DNA of 64,000 bases from an uncultured Bacteroidales bacterium (GCA_902760345.1 CACWFY010000003.1:30930-94929), one strand, 5' to 3'. Counted from the stretch's first letter, positions 8,957-18,379 are shown. The notes: a model not told the origin generated them from the letters alone. Numbers and translations: made by a program.

Positions 8957-8983
8957 CATCGAAATATCGCAACATCGAAAAAA
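8952..8983 (+). repeat. 8-bp tandem repeat between rluD and ddl
   Basis: Four 8-bp units: CGTAACAT, CGAAATAT, CGCAACAT, CGAAAAAA. It overlaps the last codons of rluD and fills the spacer to ddl. The consensus equals the complement of the array at 22323-22354. Confidence 0.8.
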
Positions 8984-8990
8984 TAACAAT

Positions 8991-9980
8991 ATGAAACAAC
9001 TCAAACGCAACATTGCCATCGTCTGTGGTGGCGACTCTTCGGAGCACGACGTCTCGCTGCGCTCCGCACAAGGTCTTTATTCGTTTTTCGACAAGGAACG
9101 TTACAACGTCTACATCGTTGACGTGAAAGGGCAGGACTGGCATGTCGAGCTGCCGGGTGGACTGACGGCCCGCATCGACCGCAACGACTTCTCGTTCGTC
9201 GAGGACGGCAAGGCCAAACTCTTCGACTATGCCTACATCACTATTCATGGAACACCGGGCGAGAACGGCATCCTGCAGGGCTATTTCGACCTGATCGACC
9301 TGCCGTACTCTACCAGTGGCGTACTCGTCGAGGCCATGACGTTCAACAAGTTCGTGCTCAACCAGTATCTGCGCGGCTATGGCGTGTCGGTGGCTGACTC
9401 GTTGTTGATTCGCCAGGGCTACGAACAGCTGGTCAGTGACGACGAGATTGAGCAGCGCATCGGTATGCCTTGCTTTGTCAAGCCTGCTGCCGACGGCTCA
9501 TCGTTCGGCGTGTCGAAGGTGAAGAACAAGGACCAGTTGGCTCCTGCCATCCGTAAGGCCATGCTCGAGAGCCCTGAGATTATGGTCGAACAGTATTTGG
9601 AGGGAACCGAGATTTCCATTGGTGTCTATAAGACCCACGAGAAGTCGGTGGTGCTTCCTGCCACGGAGGTGGTGACACAAAACGAGTTCTTCGACTACGA
9701 TGCCAAGTATAATGGACAGGTGAAGGAGATCACCCCCGCCCGTCTTTCAGAGGATATCACCCGCCGTGTCCGCGAGATTACCAGCCATATCTACGACATC
9801 CTGCACTGCAACGGTATCATCCGTATTGACTATATTATCTCGAAGGATGGTAAGATTCACATGCTGGAGGTGAACACCACGCCGGGTATGACGCCCACCA
9901 GCTTCATTCCGCAGCAGGTGAAAGCCGCCGGCCTCTCAATGACTGATGTGTTGTCAGAGATTGTGGAGAATCAGTTCTAA
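8991..9980 (+). CDS. ddl: D-alanine--D-alanine ligase
   Basis: A 329-residue ATP-grasp ligase that makes the D-Ala-D-Ala dipeptide for peptidoglycan. Visible family landmarks are the GGDSSEHDVSLRS N-terminal substrate loop, KPAADGSSFGVSKV in the ATP-grasp domain and the metal-binding EVNTTPGMTPTS near the C-terminus. Unlike in many bacteria, ddl is outside the division cluster at 12211-27839, which holds the other Mur enzymes except MurA, MurB and MurF. Confidence 0.96.
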   Translation: MKQLKRNIAIVCGGDSSEHDVSLRSAQGLYSFFDKERYNVYIVDVKGQDWHVELPGGLTARIDRNDFSFVEDGKAKLFDYAYITIHGTPGENGILQGYFDLIDLPYSTSGVLVEAMTFNKFVLNQYLRGYGVSVADSLLIRQGYEQLVSDDEIEQRIGMPCFVKPAADGSSFGVSKVKNKDQLAPAIRKAMLESPEIMVEQYLEGTEISIGVYKTHEKSVVLPATEVVTQNEFFDYDAKYNGQVKEITPARLSEDITRRVREITSHIYDILHCNGIIRIDYIISKDGKIHMLEVNTTPGMTPTSFIPQQVKAAGLSMTDVLSEIVENQF

Positions 9981-10005
9981 GAGACAATAGTAAAGAGGAA
10001 GCGAT

Positions 10006-11187
10006 ATGAGTAGCGAGTTTGATGAGATACGGCCTTACGAGGCGGGTGAGATGAAGCAGGCGTTCAACGACCTATTGAACGACCGCCAATTCTCTGTCAT
10101 GTTGAAAGGCTTTGTGCCTTGGTTGCCCAAAGGATTGCGCAACGGGTTGTTGAAGTTGCTCTTCATTGGGGTCAAGACGCCGCTGGATTTCCAGAAGCGC
10201 TTCATGAAACCCATCGTGTGGCATATCATCCACAAGCATACTGACGGCACCCGCTTCGATGATGCCGCGCTTCGTGGTAATCATAATTCTCCATTCGACA
10301 AGCGCTATACCTTCGTCAGCAATCATCGCGACATTGTGCTCGACTCTGCCTTCCTCGACGTACTGCTGGTCAAGGCCGGCTATCCCACCACGGTAGAGAT
10401 AGGCATTGGCGACAACCTGCTCATCTATCCGTGGATCAAGCGTCTGGTGCGTATGAACAAGGCGTTTACCGTGCGTCGTGGCTTGACGGCTCACGAGATG
10501 ATGCGCTCCAGCCAGCTGATGAGCCGCTATATCCACTATGCTGTCACCCAGAAGCAGGAAAACATCTGGATAGCCCAGCGTGAGGGACGTGCCAAGGATA
10601 GTGACGACCGCACACAGGACTCTGTGCTGAAGATGCTGGCGATGGGCTCTGCCACTCCCGGCGCTTCTCCCGCTGACAGTCTCCGCGAGCTGAACATCGT
10701 CCCCCTCACCATCAGCTACGAGTTCGACCCGTGCGACTATCTCAAGGCACAGGAGTTCCAGCAGAAACGCGACAACCCCGCCTTTAAGAAATCGCGTCAG
10801 GACGACCTTGACAACATGAAGACGGGCATCTTCGGCTATAAGGGACGCGTAGTCTATCGCTGTGCGGCACCCATCAACACCTGGATCGATGAGTTGGCCG
10901 ACCTGCCGCGTAACGAGTTCTTTACGGCACTCAGCCGTCGCATGGACCGCCAGTTGCATGGCAACTATGAGTTCTACCCCTGTAACTATCTGGCGTACGA
11001 CGAGCTGGAAGGTACGAGTCGTTTCTCTGGCCTCTATACACCTCTCGACCGCCAGCGTTTTGAAGTCTATCTGGCCGGACAGTTGGCAAAGATTCAGATT
11101 CCCAACAAGGACGAGGCATTCCTCCGTGAGCGCATGCTCACCATGTATGCCAACCCTGTCCGCAACTATTTGGAAGCACATAAGTAG
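10006..11187 (+). CDS. PlsC-like glycerolphosphate/phospholipid acyltransferase
   Basis: A 393-residue acyltransferase-like protein. The catalytic block reads SNHRDIVLD (residues 104-112), a histidine and aspartate separated by five residues instead of the four of classic PlsC enzymes. Later blocks FTVRRG and IAQREGRAKD stand for the phosphate-binding and P-E-G motifs. Members transfer acyl chains in membrane lipid synthesis. The precise acceptor is unknown. It is 25 nt after ddl and 7 nt before the NigD-like lipoprotein. Confidence 0.8.
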   Translation: MSSEFDEIRPYEAGEMKQAFNDLLNDRQFSVMLKGFVPWLPKGLRNGLLKLLFIGVKTPLDFQKRFMKPIVWHIIHKHTDGTRFDDAALRGNHNSPFDKRYTFVSNHRDIVLDSAFLDVLLVKAGYPTTVEIGIGDNLLIYPWIKRLVRMNKAFTVRRGLTAHEMMRSSQLMSRYIHYAVTQKQENIWIAQREGRAKDSDDRTQDSVLKMLAMGSATPGASPADSLRELNIVPLTISYEFDPCDYLKAQEFQQKRDNPAFKKSRQDDLDNMKTGIFGYKGRVVYRCAAPINTWIDELADLPRNEFFTALSRRMDRQLHGNYEFYPCNYLAYDELEGTSRFSGLYTPLDRQRFEVYLAGQLAKIQIPNKDEAFLRERMLTMYANPVRNYLEAHK

Positions 11188-11194
11188 ACGATCT

Positions 11195-11887
11195 ATGAGG
11201 AATGCTCGCAGTGTCCATGAGGTGGTGGTGAGGCTTTTGCCCCTCCTTCTTCTTGCCTTCCTGCCGTGCTCGTGTACGAAGGACAGCTACGAGCAGGGCG
11301 ATGGCCAGTATTCCCAGCTGACGGCAGACTTCGCTGAGCTTACTGTCAATAGCCGCAAACAGGGCGTCTCGTTTGTCACTGACGAGGGTGTGCGCTACAT
11401 CTTGCAGCAGTCTGTCAGCGCCTCCTGGATCAAGACCGCCGACTCGGTTTATCGCGCCACTATATATTATAATAAGGTGCAGGAACAGACTGCCGAGGTG
11501 GTCAGACTGATGAGCATGCCCACCTTGATACCTCGTGATGCCAGCCTCTACAAGCGGCAACCGCAAGACCCGTTAGGTATCGAGAGCTGCTGGGTGACGC
11601 CTAACGGAAAGTATCTCAACATGGGACTACTATTGAAGAATGGCCGTAACGATGAGGGCGCTGAAGGCACCCACGCCCTGTCGCTGGTTTGCGACGAGGT
11701 ACATCTGAACGACGACCATACGCGTACCGCCTATTATCGCCTGCTGCACGAACAGGGAGAGGCCCCCGAGTATTACACCAACCGCCGCTACGTGTCTATC
11801 CTGCTGCCCGACAAAAACCGTCCCGACAGCGTACGACTCACCATACAGACCTACGACGGTCTCGTCGTACGCAAGTTCAAGATCTAA
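11195..11887 (+). CDS. NigD-like lipoprotein
   Basis: A 230-residue exported protein. The start MRNARSVHEVVVRLLPLLLL gives a positively charged segment and hydrophobic core ending in FLPCSCTKD, a plausible but imperfect lipobox. The C-terminal half has the pattern of NigD-like beta-sandwich proteins of Bacteroidota: a KYLNMGLLLK strand, then a HALSLVCDEV strand and a YVSILLPDKN strand. Function is unknown; NigD homologues were first noted next to bacteriocin genes but are widespread. The ATG at 11195 is chosen because longer in-frame versions would overlap the acyltransferase gene. Confidence 0.7.
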   Translation: MRNARSVHEVVVRLLPLLLLAFLPCSCTKDSYEQGDGQYSQLTADFAELTVNSRKQGVSFVTDEGVRYILQQSVSASWIKTADSVYRATIYYNKVQEQTAEVVRLMSMPTLIPRDASLYKRQPQDPLGIESCWVTPNGKYLNMGLLLKNGRNDEGAEGTHALSLVCDEVHLNDDHTRTAYYRLLHEQGEAPEYYTNRRYVSILLPDKNRPDSVRLTIQTYDGLVVRKFKI

Positions 11888-12171
11888 ATGCATCGTTTTC
11901 GCTCGCTGAATCCTACGTTTCCGGGCCCTGAAAACTATGTTTTCGCGCGGCGGCCACTATGTCTTTTCGTTTGACAATGCGAAGGTACGAAAAAACGAGA
12001 GGTATGCAAGGGTTCGTAGAAATCATTTCCGATTTATTGCCGAAGTGTTAAAATGGCAGATAGACGAAAGACTGTGCACCAGTGTACCATTTGGAAGTCA
12101 TGGACTGGCTGGCGATGCTGAGAGGGTGGGAGAGGTGCAGATCTCAAGTATGAGGTCTGATAGCCGAAAGA
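11888..12171. other. Intergenic region between convergent operons, no recognised feature
   Basis: About 280 bp separate the NigD-like gene from the ftsZ terminator. A plus-strand open frame crosses it but has no family match and runs into ftsZ antisense. No RNA gene or clear repeat is seen. Confidence 0.5.
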
Positions 12172-12202
12172 ACAACAAAAGCACTGCCTGCGGGCAGTGC
12201 TT
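12172..12202 (-). terminator. Intrinsic terminator of the division cluster (after ftsZ)
   Basis: On the minus strand AAGCACTGCC pairs with GGCAGTGCTT across a CGCA loop, followed by a T-rich tract (TTTTGTTGTT). It starts 8 nt after the ftsZ stop codon. Confidence 0.88.
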
Positions 12203-12210
12203 AGTTTGTT

Positions 12211-13533
12211 TTATGAGAAGCGGATCGTACCCTGGATGGTCTCGGGTTGAGGCTCGCTCTTCTGTTGAGGTTCTTCACCGCTGGCCTGTTGGTAGATGCT
12301 GTCGAGTATCTCGCGGGTACGTTTGTAGGTCGGCGTCTGCTCGACGGCAGAGATGACATCGTCGTTGTCGAGGTCTTCAGGACGGAACAGGTAGATGTGC
12401 GGACGGCGCTTGTAGCGCTTCGACTGGCCGGTATCGCCATAGAAGCGGTTGCGGCGGTCTTGGCGCTGGGCCTCTTTCTCCTGTTGCTCGGCGATGCGGG
12501 TAGCCTCTTCCTGTGTGTTACGGTGCTGGCGGTGGTTGGACATGCCGTCGACACGGTCGATGCCGAAGCCGGTGGCCAGGATGGTGACCTTGACTTTCTT
12601 GCCTAACTCTGGGTCGGTGGCAAGACCCCACTTGATTTCAAAGTCGTTGCCGAACTTACCCATGAAGTCGTTGACATCGTTCATCTCTTCCATCATCAGC
12701 GAACCGCTGCCGTCTTTGTTGCCGGCAAACGAAATGCTAAGCAGAATCTTCTTGGAGTTGAAGACGTCGTTCTCGTTGAGAAGCGGTGAGTTCAGGGCGT
12801 CGTCAATGGCTTTCTTGACACGACCTTCACCCTCGCCAAAACCGGTAGACATGATGGCTACGCCACCATCCTTCAGCACGGTCTTCACATCGTTGAAGTC
12901 GAGGTTGATGAGTCCATGAACGGTGATGATCTCAGCAATAGACTTTGCAGCTACGCTGAGCGTGTCGTCGGCCTTGCCAAAGGCATCGAGCACCGTCAGC
13001 TCGGGATAGATTTCGCGAAGACGCTCGTTGTTGATGACCAACAGGGCATCGACGTGTTTCGACATCTCCTCGACGCCGTCGAGGGCCTGGTCGATCTTAC
13101 GGTCGCCTTCGAAGCGGAAAGGAATGGTGACGATACCTACGGTGAGGATGCCCATCTCCTTAGAGACGCGGGCAATAACAGGTGCTGCACCAGTACCCGT
13201 ACCACCACCCATGCCGGCAGTGATGAATGCCATGCGGGTGCCGTCGCTGAGTACTTTCTTGATATCTTCGAGACTCTCTTCGGCTGCGGCACGTGCCTTT
13301 TCGGGGCGGTTGCCGGCACCGAGTCCCTCCTTGCCTAACTGCAAGTGTACGGGTACGGGTGAGTCGTTGAGTGCCTGATTGTCGGTATTACAGAGTACGA
13401 AGGTTACGTCGTGTATGCCTTCGCGATACATGTGATTGACGGCATTACCGCCACCACCGCCAACACCGATCACCTTGATGATGCTGTTCTCTTTTTCGGG
13501 TTCACCGAAGTCGAGCAATATGTTATTATCCAT
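12211..13533 (-). CDS. ftsZ: Cell division protein FtsZ
   Basis: A 440-residue tubulin-like GTPase that forms the Z ring. The GTP-binding loops are present: VGGGGGNAVNHM near residues 24-35 and the tubulin signature GGGTGTGAAPVIA near 108-120. The globular domain ends near residue 320. A long linker follows, then a conserved-looking peptide DVISAVEQTPTYKR that resembles the FtsA-binding tail, but here about 45 more residues continue to the end (TIRFS). It is the last gene of the cluster, 21 nt after ftsA. Confidence 0.97.
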   Translation of the reverse strand: MDNNILLDFGEPEKENSIIKVIGVGGGGGNAVNHMYREGIHDVTFVLCNTDNQALNDSPVPVHLQLGKEGLGAGNRPEKARAAAEESLEDIKKVLSDGTRMAFITAGMGGGTGTGAAPVIARVSKEMGILTVGIVTIPFRFEGDRKIDQALDGVEEMSKHVDALLVINNERLREIYPELTVLDAFGKADDTLSVAAKSIAEIITVHGLINLDFNDVKTVLKDGGVAIMSTGFGEGEGRVKKAIDDALNSPLLNENDVFNSKKILLSISFAGNKDGSGSLMMEEMNDVNDFMGKFGNDFEIKWGLATDPELGKKVKVTILATGFGIDRVDGMSNHRQHRNTQEEATRIAEQQEKEAQRQDRRNRFYGDTGQSKRYKRRPHIYLFRPEDLDNDDVISAVEQTPTYKRTREILDSIYQQASGEEPQQKSEPQPETIQGTIRFS

Positions 13534-13554
13534 AGTATTTGTCAGTTTATTAAT

Positions 13555-15006
13555 TTATTCTTCATCTTCTACCATTTTCTTACCAAACTCCTTTAGTCCC
13601 TTGAAGGCTTTGTTCCAGAAAGAGTTTTCCTTACGGACACGTGCTTCCTCACGGGCTTTGGCCTCGGCTTCCTCGCGGGCGATACGTTCCTCTTCCTCGC
13701 GTTTCAGGCGAGCTTCCTCTTCGGCACGGCGTTTCTCCTCAGCTGTACGAACCACACCTGCCGGCACCTCTGTACCCTGACGGGCCTTGCGCTGTTCGGC
13801 AGTAATGGGATCAAAGGAAGACTTTTGTTGGGCAAAGAGATCGCCATTGGGATCGTACTCGCTGCCTGCGCAGTTGATGTCGCCCTTGGCCAACAGACCC
13901 AAGACGGTGTTCATCATGCCGTTGTGGGCGGCCATCTCGGCATTGTTGCCGGTAATGGTCTGCGTGACGAACTTGGCAATACGAATCTTGTCGATGTGCG
14001 TATAGTTCTGGAAGGCTTTCTCGATGTCTTTCAGGTTTGATCCGCCACCCGTCAGAATCAGTCCACCCAGCAGCTTGTCGCAGTACTCCTCGGGAACCTG
14101 GCACCATACATTGGCGATAATCTCTTCCAGACGGCCCTCGACAATCTCGATGAACTTACGCGTCTCCACCTGACGGTCTGCGTCGATGGAGTATTTCATA
14201 TTGTTGTCGATGTCGTTGTTCTCAGTATAGGCGCTGGCATACTTCAGTTTCATCTTCTCGGCATCGCTCTCTTCCATCTGTAGCGAGGCAATATCCTTGG
14301 TGATATTGTTGCTGCCCAGAGGAATGACTGCCAAGTGACGCAGAATGTTTTTCGAGTAGACGCTGACGGTCGTCGTGTCGGCACCCATGTCTACCAGTGC
14401 ACATCCGGAGCGCCGCTCAGCCTCGGTCAGCACGCTGTCGGCCAGTGCCAGCGGAGCCAGGAACATCTCGGCAACATTGATGCCGGCAGTCTCGAAGCAT
14501 TTATTCAGGTTCTTGTAGAACGTCTTACGCTGCAGGATATTAAGGAAGATACCCTCGAAATGGCTGCACTGTATGCCTACAGGGTCGAGCTGATACTGTG
14601 AGTCTACCTTGTATTCCTGAACGGCAGCATCGAGAATCTCCTGATCGGGATAAACCACGTTGCGGTTATCGTCCATCAGTTCAATGACCATCTCCTGTGT
14701 CACCTGCGTCTCACCAGGCAGGTCCTTGGCGATGGTGTTGCGAATAGAGCGGATAGACTGTCCACCAACACCCACATATACCTGTGTGATGGTTGTCTTC
14801 AGTTGTTTTTCCAGTCGGCTGACGATGTTGGTCAGACACTGGGCAGTCTTGTCGATGTTGTACACAACACCCTTGCGGATAAAGGCAGAAGAGTCTTCCT
14901 TCACGCATGCCAGCACCTGAATGCTGCCGTCAAGGTTCTTCTTGCCTGCAATACCGGTCATCTTCGATGATCCCAGTTCGATAGCTACAATAAATTCTCT
15001 TGGCAT
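13555..15006 (-). CDS. ftsA: Cell division protein FtsA with long charged C-terminal extension
   Basis: A 483-residue actin-like ATPase that tethers FtsZ filaments to the membrane. The N-terminal phosphate loop IELGSSKMTG (residues 9-18) and LTGGGSNLK of the second phosphate loop are present. After the actin fold (about residue 395) comes a Glu/Arg/Ala-rich stretch predicted as a coiled coil (EEKRRAEEEARLKREEEER), then a terminal amphipathic helix SFWNKAFKGLKEFGKKM, the likely membrane anchor. The ATG at 15006 fits the FtsA N-terminus; upstream in-frame codons overlap ftsQ. Confidence 0.96.
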   Translation of the reverse strand: MPREFIVAIELGSSKMTGIAGKKNLDGSIQVLACVKEDSSAFIRKGVVYNIDKTAQCLTNIVSRLEKQLKTTITQVYVGVGGQSIRSIRNTIAKDLPGETQVTQEMVIELMDDNRNVVYPDQEILDAAVQEYKVDSQYQLDPVGIQCSHFEGIFLNILQRKTFYKNLNKCFETAGINVAEMFLAPLALADSVLTEAERRSGCALVDMGADTTTVSVYSKNILRHLAVIPLGSNNITKDIASLQMEESDAEKMKLKYASAYTENNDIDNNMKYSIDADRQVETRKFIEIVEGRLEEIIANVWCQVPEEYCDKLLGGLILTGGGSNLKDIEKAFQNYTHIDKIRIAKFVTQTITGNNAEMAAHNGMMNTVLGLLAKGDINCAGSEYDPNGDLFAQQKSSFDPITAEQRKARQGTEVPAGVVRTAEEKRRAEEEARLKREEEERIAREEAEAKAREEARVRKENSFWNKAFKGLKEFGKKMVEDEE

Positions 15007-15025
15007 CTTCTCTCGTTTTATATTC

Positions 15026-15775
15026 TTATAATTTTCTTTTCTTACAGATAATCTGGTTGTCAAATTCCAGACTGATATAGGAGTATTTGTTCCATCCGGC
15101 TTTCGACAGTCCATAGCGATAGAACTTCTCCAGTCGGCTAAACTTATGGTCCAATTTAACAGGTTTGCCCAGATAGACGATATGGTCGCCGACACGTGGC
15201 ACCATCTCTATACTTCCGTCGGGCAACACCTGCAGCTGTTCTACTTGGTTTGCCCATAGGGGGTTGTTCATAAGGAACCGCCCTACACGCGTCAGCGCCT
15301 TCTGTGCATAGGCATGGTTGACAGGTCCTGTGGCGATAGCCAGCTCGCTGACGAAATGGGTGTTTGGCATGATGTTGCCGAACTCGTCCAGATAGTAGTC
15401 TTCGCCATTGTCTGCTTTGACACGCAATATCGGCAGGCGTTGCGTCAGATTGATGTAGATATGGCCCGTCTGGCTCTTATACACCTGTGCCTCCTTGACA
15501 AACGGATTCTGGCGCAGGGTCTCCTCCATTTTTCTTGTGTCGATGGTATTGATGGGGTCGCCCAGTGGATAGAGCCGTGCACGTTGCAGCTGTGTCTTGA
15601 TGTCGTCGGCATTCAGGAACCCTTTGACGACACTCTCCTCAATATGTATGTTTACTTCGTTGCAGACGTCACTGGACTCGTCAGGGTGATTAAACGCCGT
15701 GACAGCCAATAACAGATAGACAGCCAGCAGACCGTCTGCCAGTATGATTGCGCTTTTCTTCCAGTTGAACGTCAT
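15026..15775 (-). CDS. ftsQ: Cell division protein FtsQ
   Basis: A 249-residue bitopic membrane protein: short cytoplasmic tail, one helix (about residues 9-27), then the periplasmic POTRA-like and beta domains. Similarity is weak, as usual for FtsQ, but the pattern NPFVKEAQVYKSQTGHIYIN and the DEFGNIM block are typical of the family in Bacteroidota. Position between murC and ftsA supports the call. FtsQ bridges the early divisome to FtsL and FtsI. Confidence 0.9.
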   Translation of the reverse strand: MTFNWKKSAIILADGLLAVYLLLAVTAFNHPDESSDVCNEVNIHIEESVVKGFLNADDIKTQLQRARLYPLGDPINTIDTRKMEETLRQNPFVKEAQVYKSQTGHIYINLTQRLPILRVKADNGEDYYLDEFGNIMPNTHFVSELAIATGPVNHAYAQKALTRVGRFLMNNPLWANQVEQLQVLPDGSIEMVPRVGDHIVYLGKPVKLDHKFSRLEKFYRYGLSKAGWNKYSYISLEFDNQIICKKRKL

Positions 15776-15790
15776 CTTGTATATCGGGTA

Positions 15791-17173
15791 TTAAGCTTTT
15801 ATTCTATTTTTCAGCTCGTTGGCCATCTGTGGCACCATATTGTCGAGGTCACCAGCCCCCAGCACCACCAGCACGTCGAAGTCACGGCTCTTGATGAGGG
15901 ACATCACGTCGTCCTTGTTGATGAGCTGTTTTTCGATGCCAGGGCGCAGACGGTCATAGATGAGTTGTGAGGTCACCCCCTCGATGGGCTTTTCGCGTGC
16001 GGGGTAGATCTCTGTCAATATCACCTCGTCGAGCAGGCTCAGTGCGTCGGCAAAGTCCTGATAGAAGTCGCGGGTGCGTGTGTAGAGGTGCGGCTGGAAA
16101 ATAGCTGTGATGTGGCGGTTGCTATACAGTTGGCGTATGCTACGCGCACTCTGCAGAATCTCCTTGGGGTGGTGTGCATAGTCGCTGAGCAGTACCAGAT
16201 GGTCGGTCTTGATCTTAAAGTCGAAGCGACGATCCACTCCTCCATAGGTCATCATGCCGATGCGCAGCTCTTCAGCGGTGCATCCAGCCAACTGTGCCAT
16301 AGCCATAGCCGCTACACCGTTCTCGATATTGATGGGTACGGGTTGTCCCAGTTCGATGTTTTTCACCGATTCGATAGGCGACACGAAGTCGAACGTGATC
16401 TCACCATTGTCGATGCGGATATTCTCAGCATGGAAGTCGCCTTCGGTCAGCGCGTAGTCGTAACGGCGTACACCCTCGGGCAACGACTCTTTCATCTCCA
16501 GTCCGCGATGGATGATTAGAGCTCCCTCGGGCTGGATGAGTTCTGTATAGTGGCGGAAACTTTCCAGATAGGCCTCTTTTGTGCCGTAGATATCCAGATG
16601 GTCGGGGTCTGTCGACGTGATGACCGTCATATAGGGTGACAGCCAATGAAACGAACGGTCGAACTCGTCGGCCTCAATGACTACATAGTCAGAGTCGCTG
16701 AGGATATAGTTCGTTCCGTAGTTCTTCGAGATGCCGCCCAGGAAGGCGTTGCAGTCCAGATGGCTCTGGTGCATGATGTGGGCGCACATGGTCGATGTGG
16801 TGGTCTTGCCGTGCGTACCAGCCACACACAGTCCGCGGTGCTCACGGGTCAGCGTACCCAGCACCTGGGCGCGCTTCTGGATTTCAAAACCGTTCTCGCG
16901 GAAGAATTGCAGCTCTTTGTGGTCTGCCGGTATAGCTGGTGTGTAGATGACCAGACAGGTCTCCGGCTTGCGGCAGGCTACGGGAATCTCGTCTACGTTC
17001 TCCTCGTAGTGTATCAGCATGCCTTCCTTCTCTAATTGTCTGGTCAGCGTGCTGGGTGTCTTGTCGTAGCCGCCAACGACGAGCCCTTTCTTGATGAAAT
17101 AGCGAGCGATGGCACTCATGCCGATGCCACCGGCTCCTACGAAATATACTGCGTTGATATCTTTGATATTCAT
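15791..17173 (-). CDS. murC: UDP-N-acetylmuramate--L-alanine ligase MurC
   Basis: A 460-residue Mur ligase that adds L-alanine to UDP-MurNAc, the first amino acid of the stem peptide. The N-terminal domain has VGAGGIGMSAIARYF (residues 12-26), the ATP site reads AGTHGKTTTS near 118, and later DYAHHPKE marks the C-terminal domain. Length is normal. It is separated from murG by a 9-bp repeat array (17200-17244) and from ftsQ by 15 nt. Confidence 0.97.
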   Translation of the reverse strand: MNIKDINAVYFVGAGGIGMSAIARYFIKKGLVVGGYDKTPSTLTRQLEKEGMLIHYEENVDEIPVACRKPETCLVIYTPAIPADHKELQFFRENGFEIQKRAQVLGTLTREHRGLCVAGTHGKTTTSTMCAHIMHQSHLDCNAFLGGISKNYGTNYILSDSDYVVIEADEFDRSFHWLSPYMTVITSTDPDHLDIYGTKEAYLESFRHYTELIQPEGALIIHRGLEMKESLPEGVRRYDYALTEGDFHAENIRIDNGEITFDFVSPIESVKNIELGQPVPINIENGVAAMAMAQLAGCTAEELRIGMMTYGGVDRRFDFKIKTDHLVLLSDYAHHPKEILQSARSIRQLYSNRHITAIFQPHLYTRTRDFYQDFADALSLLDEVILTEIYPAREKPIEGVTSQLIYDRLRPGIEKQLINKDDVMSLIKSRDFDVLVVLGAGDLDNMVPQMANELKNRIKA

Positions 17174-17199
17174 ATTGTTTTTGTTGTTCTTTTCTTTCT

Positions 17200-17244
17200 T
17201 ATAGGGCCTATGGGCCTTATAGGCCTTATGGGACCAATGGGACT
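17200..17244. repeat. 9-bp tandem repeat between murG and murC
   Basis: Five 9-bp units of the form (T/A)AT(A/G)GGnC(C/T): TATAGGGCC, TATGGGCCT, TATAGGCCT, TATGGGACC, AATGGGACT. The last base touches the murG stop codon. Confidence 0.9.
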
Positions 17245-18356
17245 TATGATTTTGCTATGGCGATGACCTCTTTGGCAATGATTTCCGCTGCGTCGGGCAG
17301 TGCCATCGTCAGGATGTGCTCGCTCAGCGACTGAAGCTTGGCGGCATCGTTGACGGTGTCGATGGCTAATGGCAGCAACAGTTTGGCGGCCTCTACGTCC
17401 CTGACATACAGGGCGGCCTGCTTGTTGACCAGTGCCAGTGCGTTCTTCGTCTGGTGGTCTTCAGCCACATTGGGCGACGGTACTAGGATGACGGCCTTGC
17501 CTAACAGGCAGAACTCGCTGATGCTGCCTGCTCCTGCACGGCTGATGACCAGGTCGGCGGCACGATAGGCTGCTGCCATGTCGGCAATAAAGTCGGTCAC
17601 CACCAGGTTCTGAGGCTTGTCGTTACCTAGACGCTGGCTGATTTCCTGGCTGTAGTATTTTCCGGTCTGCCAGATGAACTGTACGTCCTGGTGTTCACTG
17701 ATCAGCGCCAGATGTCCGAGAACACTCTCGTTCAGTGTGCGTGCTCCTAAGCTGCCGCCGACGATGAGTACCGTCTTCTTCTCGGTACTTAGTCCGAATG
17801 ATGCCAGTGCCTCCTCGCGGGTGATAGGAGAGTCCAGCAGCTGCTGGCGTACAGGGTTACCCGTCAGCATGATTTTATCAGCAGGGAAGAAACGCTCCAT
17901 ACCCTCGTAGGCGACACAAATCTTTGCTGCTTTGTATGACAACGTTTTGTTGGCCAGTCCAGCATAGCTGTTCTGCTCCTGTAGCAGGGTAGGGATGCCT
18001 AGGCTGTTGGCAGCACCTAAGGCCGCACTACTGGCATAGCCTCCGACGCCTACCGCCACTTGCGGCCGGAAATCCTTTAATATCTTTTTGGCTTGCCACT
18101 TGCTCTTAAGGTAGTCCAACGCTACACCGAAGTTCCCCAAACGCCATAAGGGGCGCAGGAAACCACGAATGGGTAGTCCGACTATCTCGTAACCTGCTGC
18201 GGGTACGCGTTGCATCTCCATACGTCCCTGTGCACCCACAAACAGTATTTTGGCATCAGGGCGCAGGGCCTTGATGGCATTGGCTATTGATACGGCAGGG
18301 AAGATGTGTCCACCCGTGCCACCGCCACTGATAATCACTCTTAGTTCGTCACTCAT
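17244..18356 (-). CDS. murG: Undecaprenyl-PP-MurNAc-pentapeptide GlcNAc transferase MurG
   Basis: A 370-residue GT-B glycosyltransferase at the inner face of the membrane that converts lipid I to lipid II. The glycine-rich loop ISGGGTGGHIFPA (residues 9-21) and the second loop GGSLGARTLNE are visible, as is the SRAGAGSISE UDP-GlcNAc site near residue 265. It is between ftsW and murC in the cluster. A candidate internal promoter lies upstream at 18380-18387. Confidence 0.97.
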   Translation of the reverse strand: MSDELRVIISGGGTGGHIFPAVSIANAIKALRPDAKILFVGAQGRMEMQRVPAAGYEIVGLPIRGFLRPLWRLGNFGVALDYLKSKWQAKKILKDFRPQVAVGVGGYASSAALGAANSLGIPTLLQEQNSYAGLANKTLSYKAAKICVAYEGMERFFPADKIMLTGNPVRQQLLDSPITREEALASFGLSTEKKTVLIVGGSLGARTLNESVLGHLALISEHQDVQFIWQTGKYYSQEISQRLGNDKPQNLVVTDFIADMAAAYRAADLVISRAGAGSISEFCLLGKAVILVPSPNVAEDHQTKNALALVNKQAALYVRDVEAAKLLLPLAIDTVNDAAKLQSLSEHILTMALPDAAEIIAKEVIAIAKS

Positions 18357-18379
18357 ATACTTTGTTATATAAGATTGTG

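Noticed and set aside
10072-11181. Long open frame on the minus strand opposite the acyltransferase gene
   Set aside because: It is antisense to a conserved gene, has no family motifs, and its length follows from the codon bias of the real gene.
11937-12356. Plus-strand frame between the NigD-like gene and ftsZ
   Set aside because: It crosses the ftsZ terminator and runs into ftsZ antisense; no start context or motif.
15007-15195. 63-codon N-terminal extension of FtsA
   Set aside because: It overlaps ftsQ in another frame and has no similarity to FtsA; the ATG at 15006 gives the family start.
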